Source: Nakamurella sp040546275
Lineage (GTDB): Bacteria > Actinomycetota > Actinomycetes > Mycobacteriales > Nakamurellaceae
Assembly: GCF_040546275.1 (NCBI RefSeq)
Contig: NZ_JBEPNO010000021.1
Coordinates: 1 to 64,000 of the forward strand
Reading direction: 5' to 3'
Length of the DNA: 64,000 bases
The position numbers were made by a program, and so were the translations under genes. How positions within the stretch are numbered: the first letter of the stretch is position 1; each line of letters begins with the position of its first letter. The notes under the pieces are model-generated. The model saw only the letters and a list, made by a program, of their open reading frames with translations, was not told where the DNA came from and did no database searches. This document shows positions 53,246 to 60,171 of the stretch, in pieces.

Positions 53246-54664
53246 TCACGAAACCGCCGGCACCGGCGGCGTCGTGAGGTAGCCGCTGGCCGGGGGCGCG
53301 ACGTACGGGAACGCGGGCAGCAGCGCGGCGTTCGTGTTGGTGGTGCCGTCCCGCAGCGCGTCACCCCCCAGGATGTCGTCCTTCTTGTAGTTCGGGTAGG
53401 TGAGCGGAAGCGTCAGTCCGGCAAGGGCTCTGATCTCGATGGTGGTCACGTCGTCGAAGACGCGACGACCGTTCGGGAAGCCGGCGGGGTCGCCGCCCAG
53501 GACGCCGAGATCGTTGATCTTCTGCGGGTCGGTCGTCGGCGGGATCGTGAGGTTGAGCCGCAGCATGTCCGCCTCGACCGGTCCCGTGTAGGTGGTGAAG
53601 GTCCCCAGCACCGATCCGGGGATGCCGGTCAGCAGAATCGCGTGCAGGTCGGTCCGCGGCTTCTTCGACTTGTTGAACGCGTCGAGGTTCGGGAACGCAC
53701 CCGGGTACAGGGCCGGCAGCAGGCCTGACAGTTCCGGCTGGTTGACGTAGCCGGCGAATTCGCTGTCCTGGCTGGGGGTCAGCGTGTTCCAGCGATCCTT
53801 CACCGACATCGGGTTGATCACCTCGTTGAAGAGCGGATTGCCCAGCCGCGAGACCTGCGCCCGACCTCCCAGCGAGTGGAACCTACGGGTGCGCTCGTCG
53901 AAAATTCTTCCGCGTGCGCGGTAGGTGGCGGACCACACCCCGATCACCGAGGAGGACGCGAGCGGGTCGGTCGGCTTCTTGTTGCCGACGGTCAGATCCG
54001 TTTTCGGGACCTGGATGGCGATGGTGTGGACATTCATGCCCTGCAGGCCGTTCATGCCTTGCATGACTGGCAGGGGAACGAGGTGCGCGGGGTTGAGCGG
54101 CCTGAGACCGGCCAGGTCGAAGACACTGCCGAGATCGACGAAGAACGGGTCGGACCGCTGCCCGGCGAACACCTTTCCACCACCCTTGAGCGCGTGCACC
54201 GAGGCAGCGCCGAAGGTTTCCTGGTAGTCCGGTGTGCTGCGCTCGCCGACGTTGCACGGCGGAACCAGCAGGTCGGTGCCGAGCACGGTGCTCGTGTACT
54301 TGCCCTTGCTGCGTACCACACGCGTCACGCAGTACGTCTGCGGCCGGTTCCAGTTCGGCGAGTCGATCGAGGTGATCGGGCCGGTGTTGTAGAGGAACGT
54401 CTTCGCGTTGCGGATCTTGGTCGTGAAGCGGAACTCGTAGCTCACGTCGGCGTGGGCGTCGCCGGCGTTCGAGACATTGATGACGTACAGCACGTCGTCG
54501 GAGAACTCGCTGAAGTTCGGCCCGCCGTAAGGGATCTCGAACGGGATGAAGTTGGCGATCAGGGTGACGGTGTCGGGCGCGTCCGGGCTGACGAACGCGT
54601 ACACGTCGGTGTTGTCGGCATTCGGGTCCTTGGAGATCTCGGGCGCTTCGCGGTGCGAGGACAT
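53246..54664 (-). CDS. DUF4331 domain-containing protein
   Basis: A 472-aa protein of the DUF4331 family, function unknown. MSSHREAPEISKDPNADNTD and VYAFVSPDAPDTVTLIANFI are its typical N-terminus. Further blocks are PYGGPNFSEFSDDVLYVINV, GGGKVFAGQRSDPFFVDLGS and NTLTPSQDSEFAGYV. No signal peptide is visible at this start, although relatives are often exported. GAAAGG lies 7 nt before the ATG at 54664; the longer frame to 55081 covers another gene and is rejected. It follows a Tat-signal small protein and an ECF sigma factor on the same strand, a probable co-regulated group. Confidence 0.88.
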   Translation of the reverse strand: MSSHREAPEISKDPNADNTDVYAFVSPDAPDTVTLIANFIPFEIPYGGPNFSEFSDDVLYVINVSNAGDAHADVSYEFRFTTKIRNAKTFLYNTGPITSIDSPNWNRPQTYCVTRVVRSKGKYTSTVLGTDLLVPPCNVGERSTPDYQETFGAASVHALKGGGKVFAGQRSDPFFVDLGSVFDLAGLRPLNPAHLVPLPVMQGMNGLQGMNVHTIAIQVPKTDLTVGNKKPTDPLASSSVIGVWSATYRARGRIFDERTRRFHSLGGRAQVSRLGNPLFNEVINPMSVKDRWNTLTPSQDSEFAGYVNQPELSGLLPALYPGAFPNLDAFNKSKKPRTDLHAILLTGIPGSVLGTFTTYTGPVEADMLRLNLTIPPTTDPQKINDLGVLGGDPAGFPNGRRVFDDVTTIEIRALAGLTLPLTYPNYKKDDILGGDALRDGTTNTNAALLPAFPYVAPPASGYLTTPPVPAVS

Positions 54665-54720
54665 GATCGACCTTTCGGGTCGGAAGAGCGGAACAGGGCT
54701 CGGTGCGGAAAGGCCTGCTG

Positions 54721-55023
54721 TCAGGCGGAGGTCGCCGGGGCGGTGTGCAGGGCGATGGCGAGCCGCGCCACCAACTCGTGATCGGTGATGGTCACCTCGT
54801 GACCCTCGACCATGACGGCGATCTCGCCGGTCGACACATCGTGGATGTAGGCGGCGATCGAGCCCTTGGCGGCGGCCGGAAGGTTTGCGGCCCTGGCCGG
54901 CGCGGCGACACCGGCGACACCGGCGACGGTTCCTACCGACAGGGGGATCAGCGAGGCGGCGCCGGCCGCGGCCGCACCCGCCCCGGCGACCTTGAGAAAG
55001 CCTCGGCGATTGGCGCTGTCCAT
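54721..55023 (-). CDS. Small Tat-exported protein
   Basis: A 100-aa protein with a twin-arginine signal, NRRGFLKVAG (residues 5-14) followed by a long hydrophobic stretch and APARAA as likely cleavage site. The mature part is about 53 residues, with GSIAAYIHDVSTGEIAVMVE and LVARLAIALHTA. I do not recognise the mature domain. Tat export suggests it folds or binds a cofactor before export, perhaps with the DUF4331 protein encoded 56 bases downstream. AAGGAG lies 6 nt before the ATG at 55023. Confidence 0.75.
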   Translation of the reverse strand: MDSANRRGFLKVAGAGAAAAGAASLIPLSVGTVAGVAGVAAPARAANLPAAAKGSIAAYIHDVSTGEIAVMVEGHEVTITDHELVARLAIALHTAPATSA

Positions 55024-55278
55024 GATTCTCCTTCGACGGGCGGCGAGTTGGTCGCAGCCGGGAACATGAGGGGTGGATCACGCCCCATTCGGAGCCCCTG
55101 GAAAGGCGGATGGCCCCGGTGCGGCGAGGCAGTCAACAACCACCCGGGTGCCGGAAAGCTCCCCGGATGCCTCGGGTTCAGAAGACGATTCGACCGTCCC
55201 GGACAACTCTGACCTTGCTCCGAACGAGCGGCTGGCGAGCCCGGGGCCCACGGAAGAGGACCGCGCCATGACGCAGGG

Positions 55279-55929
55279 TCAGGAGGCGGCCGAAACGCGT
55301 CCGGTCGATTCCAGATGCTCGCGGAGCCGCTGCAGACCGTCCCGGATGCGGGATTTGATCGTCGGGAGTGGCACCTCGAGCAGCGCGGCCACTTCCTGGT
55401 AGCTGTGACCGCCGAAGAAGGCCAGCATCACCGACTGCCGCTGCTTGGGCGTCAGCACCCAGAGCGCGTCGTGGACCAGCCGCCCGTCCAACCGATCACC
55501 GACCAGATCCGGCGTCGGGGGTATCGGGACATCGACTGCCGCGGCCCAGCTCCGATCTCGTTGCCGCGCGGCCTGTACTGACCGGATCCGGTCGATGGCA
55601 CGGGATCTGGCGATCCCGATGACCCAGGCGTCACCCTGGCCGCGTTGCGGATCGAAGCGGGAGGCGCCCAGCCACACGGCCAGGAAGACCTCCTGGGTGA
55701 CTTCCTCGGCCAGGGCCACATCGCGCATCAGCAGCCTGATCAGGCGGGAGACCGGCACTTGCAGACGGCAGTAGAGAGCATCGAAAGCGTCCTGGCTGCC
55801 CTCCGCGATCGCCTGCAGCAACTCGTCGATCGCCACGTCGATCTCCCGGCCGGAGCCCGCTTCGGCGGCGTCGTCACCGGTTGGTTGATCGGCCCACCGG
55901 CCAGGTCGAAGCTTCTGCGGTTCGTCCAC
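55279..55929 (-). CDS. ECF-family RNA polymerase sigma factor (SigK-like)
   Basis: A 216-aa alternative sigma factor. Region 2 shows DAFDALYCRLQVPVSRLIRL, RDVALAEEVTQEVFLAVWLG and GDAWVIGIARSRAIDRIRS. Region 4 has LTPKQRQSVMLAFFGGHSYQ, EVAALLEVPLPTIKSRIRDG and LQRLREHL. The sequence style is that of SigK, which in mycobacteria is held by the membrane anti-sigma RskA encoded next to it. No anti-sigma gene is seen here: 255 bases without a supported gene follow (55024-55278), then the Tat peptide and DUF4331 genes. The start is a GTG at 55929 with only a GGGG run upstream. Confidence 0.88.
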   Translation of the reverse strand: MDEPQKLRPGRWADQPTGDDAAEAGSGREIDVAIDELLQAIAEGSQDAFDALYCRLQVPVSRLIRLLMRDVALAEEVTQEVFLAVWLGASRFDPQRGQGDAWVIGIARSRAIDRIRSVQAARQRDRSWAAAVDVPIPPTPDLVGDRLDGRLVHDALWVLTPKQRQSVMLAFFGGHSYQEVAALLEVPLPTIKSRIRDGLQRLREHLESTGRVSAAS

Positions 55930-55995
55930 CCCCGTGTTTCGTTGCCTGCGTCGAATCGGATGGGCAGAAGATGAGATTCCAAGTGGGACAGAAGG

Positions 55996-57942
55996 TCAGG
56001 ACTCGATCGCGGAGGTCCTCGACAGAGGGGCGGACGTGCCGGTGCCGGTGGGCGACAGCAGACGCAGGCGATCGCCGGCCTTCGCCGGTGGCAGGCCGGG
56101 ACTCCACAGGAAGCCCTGGCCGTAGCTGCAGCCCAGGCCCTGCAGGATCCGCAGGTGTTCGGTGGTCTCGATGCCCTCGGCGACGGCCTTGATGCCCAGG
56201 GCGTGAGCCAGGTCGATGACGCTCCGCACGATCGCCGAATCCTGCTGGTCGTGACCCAGCCCGGCGACGAACGACCGGTCGATCTTGAGCAGATCGACGG
56301 GGAAGTTCTTGAGGTAGACCAGGGAGGAGTACCCCATGCCGAAGTCGTCGATCGCGATGCGCACCCCCAGCGACTTCAGCTCGTTGACCACCCGGAGCGC
56401 CGCCGCCGCATCGTCCATCAGCGCGCTCTCGGTCACCTCCAGCACCAGCGAGTTCGGGTCGATGCCGGAGTCCGCCAGCGCCCGTCGCACGTCGTGGACC
56501 AGGCCGGCGCCCTGGGCCAGCTGCCGGCCCGAGACGTTGACGGACATCTCCATCGGCTGCCCGCCCGCGATGCCACCGGTCCAGATCGAGGCCTGCCGGC
56601 AGGCCTCGCCGAGCACCCAGGCGCCGATGTCGATGATCAGCCCGGTGCGTTCGGCGAACGGGATGAACTGATCCGGCGGCACCAGCCCGCGGGCGGGATG
56701 CTGCCATCGGATCAGCGCCTCGGTGCCGGTGCTGGTCTCGGTCTCCAGGTTCATCACCGGCTGGTAGTGCAGCAGCAGCTCGCCGCCGATCCGCGCCCGG
56801 CGCAGCTCGGTGAGCATCAGCAGACGGGAGGCCGCAACCACCCGGAGCGGCTCGTCGAAGACCTCGATGACGTTGGGCCCCTGACGTTTTGCCTTGTACA
56901 TGGCCTCGTCGGCGTCCCGCAGCAGGCTGTCGGCGCTGGTGTCCGGATCGCCGCCGGGCGCGAGGGCTATGCCGATGCTGATGGTGATGTCCAGCGGGTT
57001 CGGTGCAGTACGCAATGGCACTGCGATGGCCGCTCTGATCCGGCTTGCGATAGCTGTCGCAGCCTGCACCTCGGAGAGGCCCCGGCACAGCACCACGAAC
57101 TCGTCGCCGCCGATCCGGGCCACCGTGTCGCCGGGTCGTACCGCGTCGGACAGGCGCCTGGCCAGCACCCGGAGGGTCTGGTCGCCGACCTGGTGGCCGT
57201 AGGCGTCATTCACGTTCTTGAACCCGTCTACGTCGCAGAACAGCAGCGCGACCAGATGATCGGTGCCGGCGCGCTCCGCGATGGCCGCCGCGATCCGCTC
57301 GGTGAGCAGGGTGCGGTTGGGTAGTCCGGTCAGCGCGTCGTGCCGTGCCAGATGTTCGAGCTTCGCCTCGGCCAGCCGCTCGCCCGTCAGGTCGATGACG
57401 GTGATGCAGGTGATCGTCTCGCCGTTCACCCGGAAAGGCGCCGACGAGCTGATCCGCACGGGCACGGAGGTACCCGTCGTCGTCGACAGGGCGGCCTCGA
57501 CCGGCCCGCTCGACGGATCGAGCCGGTGCAGCGACGGCCGGCTCGACGGCTGGACCAGATCGAGCAGCGGTGCCCCGACGATCTGCCGGCAGGTCGATTC
57601 CACCAGGGTGGCCAGCGCCTGGTTGGCGTAGAGCACCAGGCCTGACGACGATACGGTCGCGGCGCCGTCGGACATGCTCTCGACGAAGTTGCGGTAGGGC
57701 CGATCGGCGCTCGAGAGGGTGAACACCTGCTCCTGGCCCGGAACGGCCGCGACCAGCAGGGCATCGACCTCACCGAGCCGGATCGCCCGCAGGGTCTGCT
57801 CGTACTCGTCGAGTTTCTCCCGCAGTTCCGCCAGCTCCGCCCGTGTCGCGGCCAGCTCCAGCGCTAGGTCCTGCGCCTGATCGTCCTGCGCTGTCTGCCC
57901 GCCCGGTGGTGCCTGTGTGCCCTGGGTTGCCGGGTGGGTCAC
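55996..57942 (-). CDS. PAS-GGDEF-EAL cyclic-di-GMP enzyme, last gene of the kai operon
   Basis: A 648-aa soluble protein. A coiled coil (about 25-60: LALELAATRAELAELREKLD) leads to TLRAIRLGEVDALLVAAVPG and a PAS domain (about 85-200: YRNFVESMSDGAATVSSSGL). The GGDEF domain (about 215-380) has ARIGGDEFVVLC and an intact inhibitory site RPGD just before it. The EAL domain (about 395-635) keeps EALIRW, VLEVTES, AIDDFGMGYSSL, LLKIDRSF and KAVAEGIETTEH, so both synthesis and breakdown of c-di-GMP look possible. The coil plus RAI..GEVDAL block resembles the head of PAS kinases found beside kaiC in other bacteria (from memory). The GTG at 57942 overlaps the kaiB stop by GTGA. Confidence 0.92.
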   Translation of the reverse strand: MTHPATQGTQAPPGGQTAQDDQAQDLALELAATRAELAELREKLDEYEQTLRAIRLGEVDALLVAAVPGQEQVFTLSSADRPYRNFVESMSDGAATVSSSGLVLYANQALATLVESTCRQIVGAPLLDLVQPSSRPSLHRLDPSSGPVEAALSTTTGTSVPVRISSSAPFRVNGETITCITVIDLTGERLAEAKLEHLARHDALTGLPNRTLLTERIAAAIAERAGTDHLVALLFCDVDGFKNVNDAYGHQVGDQTLRVLARRLSDAVRPGDTVARIGGDEFVVLCRGLSEVQAATAIASRIRAAIAVPLRTAPNPLDITISIGIALAPGGDPDTSADSLLRDADEAMYKAKRQGPNVIEVFDEPLRVVAASRLLMLTELRRARIGGELLLHYQPVMNLETETSTGTEALIRWQHPARGLVPPDQFIPFAERTGLIIDIGAWVLGEACRQASIWTGGIAGGQPMEMSVNVSGRQLAQGAGLVHDVRRALADSGIDPNSLVLEVTESALMDDAAAALRVVNELKSLGVRIAIDDFGMGYSSLVYLKNFPVDLLKIDRSFVAGLGHDQQDSAIVRSVIDLAHALGIKAVAEGIETTEHLRILQGLGCSYGQGFLWSPGLPPAKAGDRLRLLSPTGTGTSAPLSRTSAIES

Positions 57943-58292
57943 GAGGCGATCGGTCCACTGGACTCGTGGATGTTCAGTGCAGCGAGCACTCTCGCGGTAT
58001 CGGACAGGTCACCGACCAGCTTGCGCCGGGGCAGCGGCGCCTCGCGCAGCAGCGTGGGTGCGGCCAGTACGTCGGCGGCCATCATGGTCGCCAGATCCCG
58101 ATGGACGTCGACCACCTGCAATCGGTACCGGCCGGCCAGATGGCGTTCGCAGAAGGACCGGGCATTGCCGATGGCCACCGCCGACATCTCCGACGCACCG
58201 CTGACGAAGAGGGTGAAGACGTACTCCGCGACAGCGGCCGCCACCAGCTGCTGTTCGTAGCGCGCCAGGGCCGCATCATGCTCGCCGGTCAC
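57939..58292 (-). CDS. KaiB-like protein, divergent paralog
   Basis: A 117-aa thioredoxin-like KaiB homologue. YVFTLFVSGASEMSAVAIGN, FCERHLAGRYRLQVVDVHRD and a C-terminal half VLAAPTLLREAPLPRRKLVG then DLSDTARVLAAL match the KaiB pattern. The second strand-helix is altered compared with its neighbour, for example VSG for VAG and RHLAG for HLPG. About 25 polar residues precede the domain. The GTG at 58292 overlaps the previous stop (GTGA) and its own stop overlaps the next gene. KaiB proteins dock on KaiC and can switch fold; that behaviour is not demonstrated here. Confidence 0.85.
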   Translation of the reverse strand: MTGEHDAALARYEQQLVAAAVAEYVFTLFVSGASEMSAVAIGNARSFCERHLAGRYRLQVVDVHRDLATMMAADVLAAPTLLREAPLPRRKLVGDLSDTARVLAALNIHESSGPIAS

Positions 58293-58654
58293 CGGGTTGG
58301 TCTCGGTTTCAGTTGTAGACCGTCGAGAACACCGTCGGTATCGGACAAGTCGCCGATGATCTTGCGGAAGGGGCGAGGAACCTGACGCACCAGGGTGGGA
58401 ATGGCCAGGATCTCGTGGCTGCGGGCGAGGGACGGAAACTCGGCGAGATCGATGATCTCGATCTGGTAGCGGCCGGGAAGGTGCTCCTCGCACAGCTTCT
58501 TCAGGTTGTAGAAGGCCTCTACCGACTTCGGTGACTCGCCGGCCACGTACAGCCGGAGCTGCCACGTTTCGGGATTGCCGGTGCTGCCGACGATCTCGCC
58601 ATAGGCGCCGTCACCGGCCCGGCCTCCGGTCGCGTCCGGCCCGGTCATGTTCAC
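58289..58654 (-). CDS. kaiB: KaiB-like protein
   Basis: A 121-aa KaiB homologue, closer to the canonical form. WQLRLYVAGESPKSVEAFYN, CEEHLPGRYQIEIIDLAEFP, ILAIPTLVRQVPRPFRKIIG and DLSDTDGVLDGL are standard KaiB blocks. About 30 polar residues precede the domain. The GTG at 58654 overlaps the kaiC stop by GTGA, with an in-frame ATG at 58648 as alternative. The gene lies between kaiC and the second kaiB, so both KaiB proteins would be made from the same message as KaiC. Confidence 0.92.
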   Translation of the reverse strand: MNMTGPDATGGRAGDGAYGEIVGSTGNPETWQLRLYVAGESPKSVEAFYNLKKLCEEHLPGRYQIEIIDLAEFPSLARSHEILAIPTLVRQVPRPFRKIIGDLSDTDGVLDGLQLKPRPTR

Positions 58655-60018
58655 CGGCCCCGACGGTGAAACACGTCGGTGAGCTCCAGGCCATGGCTGG
58701 ACAGGATGAAGTTGCGGATCTCCTGCGAATGGGGCATTCCCCGCGATTTGAGGACGTAGAGCACGCGACTGCGCTGACCGTCCCCTTCCTCGAGCTTGGC
58801 GATGATCCACGTGTCGATCAGCGAACCGATCTGCTGCTCGGAGTTCTCTGCGTCCCGGATGGTGTTCAGACTGGTGAAAACCGCTGTCACGCCGCGGCTC
58901 TTGAGGTAGTCGACCTGTCGGGTCAGCATGGCGGCCACCTCCTCGCCGGCGCCGACGTGCAGGAGGTCGGAGATGGGGTCCATCACCACCACGTCGGGTT
59001 CGAAGTCCGAGACCACCTGCTGCATGGTGGCCAGGTGGGCTTCGAGTCCGAGCAGGCTCGGCCGGACGCAACGGAACTGCAGCAGGCCGCTGTCCACCCA
59101 GCGTGCGAGGTCGATGCCGACCGAAGCCATGTTGCGGACGATCTGGGCTGCGGATTCCTCGAAGGCGAAGTACAGCGCGCGCTCGCCCCGACTGCACGCC
59201 GCGGCGCAGAATTGCGCCGCGATGGTCGATTTCCCGGTACCGGCGGTTCCGCTGATCAGGACGGAGCTGCCGCGGTAGAGCCCAGCCCCACCGAGCATCA
59301 CGTCCAGGCTGGGTACGCCGCTCGAGACCCGCTCCATGGAGGCCGAGTGCTGCAGCCCGAGCGAGGTGATCGGGAGCACCGAGACGCCCTGCTCGCCGAT
59401 CAGGAACGGGTACTCGTTGGTGCCGTGCAGGGTGCCGCGGTACTTCAGCACCCGCAACCGACGGGTGGAGGTCTGCGCGCTGACCCGGTGATCCAGCACG
59501 ATGACGCAGTCCGAGACGTACTCCTCGATCCCGTGGCGGGTGAGGGTTCCGTCCCCCCGCTCGCCGGTGATGACCGCCGTGACCCCCCGGGCCTTCAGCC
59601 AACCCAGCAGGCGCCGCAGCTCGGAGCGGAGGATCGCGATGTCCGTGAAGGCGCCGAACAGTGTTTCGATGGTATCCAGAACCACCCGCTTGGCCTTGAC
59701 CGCGTCGATTGCCGCGCCCAGCCGGATGAACAGCCCTTCCAGGTCCCAGGCGCCGGTCTCATGCGCTCCGCCGTACGGCACGCTGACGTGGTCGACCACG
59801 AGCAGTCCGTCCGCCTGGAGTTGCCGGAGGTCGAACCCCATCGATGCCACGTTCTCGACAAGTTCATCGACGGTCTCCTCGAAAGCCAGGAACACCCCGG
59901 GTTCGCCGAACTCCACGATCCCGCGGACCAGGAACTCCATGGCCAGCAGGGTCTTTCCGCAACCGGCTGGTCCGCAGACGAGGGTCGGGCGGCCGTCGGG
60001 CAGGCCTCCGCCGGTCAC
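58651..60018 (-). CDS. kaiC: KaiC-like ATPase, 5' end disrupted
   Basis: A double RecA-fold KaiC homologue, at least 455 aa. CI has Walker A CGPAGCGKTLL and the catalytic pair in FEETVDE; CII has SGTAGTGKST and FEESAAQ. R/D-rich segments such as ERVSSGVPSLDVMLGG open CII. In the CII phosphorylation loop the KaiC Ser-Thr pair reads Gly-Ser (QQIGSLIDT). The homology continues upstream of the GTG at 60018: STLKKAPTGISGLDE is encoded to about 60063 in frame, but I find no ATG, GTG or TTG in that frame before the insertion sequence at 60172. The true start is probably lost or displaced. With the GTG at 60018 the protein would lack this segment but keep Walker A. Confidence 0.88.
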   Translation of the reverse strand: MTGGGLPDGRPTLVCGPAGCGKTLLAMEFLVRGIVEFGEPGVFLAFEETVDELVENVASMGFDLRQLQADGLLVVDHVSVPYGGAHETGAWDLEGLFIRLGAAIDAVKAKRVVLDTIETLFGAFTDIAILRSELRRLLGWLKARGVTAVITGERGDGTLTRHGIEEYVSDCVIVLDHRVSAQTSTRRLRVLKYRGTLHGTNEYPFLIGEQGVSVLPITSLGLQHSASMERVSSGVPSLDVMLGGAGLYRGSSVLISGTAGTGKSTIAAQFCAAACSRGERALYFAFEESAAQIVRNMASVGIDLARWVDSGLLQFRCVRPSLLGLEAHLATMQQVVSDFEPDVVVMDPISDLLHVGAGEEVAAMLTRQVDYLKSRGVTAVFTSLNTIRDAENSEQQIGSLIDTWIIAKLEEGDGQRSRVLYVLKSRGMPHSQEIRNFILSSHGLELTDVFHRRGR

Positions 60019-60171
60019 TTCGTCGAGCCCGCTGATGCCGGTAGGCGCCTTCTTGAGGGTGGAGTCGACCAGAGTGCGCGAACCATTGCGCTGCGCTAGC
60101 GGGACTTTCCCGGCTATTTTGATCTTGGTGGTGTTGTTGCTGGTCAGGGGTGGTGCGGTGGGTGGTGGGGT

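Noticed and set aside
55078..55269. Small minus-strand ORF between the sigma factor and Tat-protein genes, considered as an anti-sigma
   Set aside because: No membrane helix, no zinc-type anti-sigma motif and a low-complexity Ser/Gly/Glu composition.
58651..60018. Alternative identities for the KaiC-like protein (RadA or GvpD-type ATPase)
   Set aside because: Two full RecA domains, each with an FEE catalytic pair, plus two adjacent KaiB genes favour the KaiC family.
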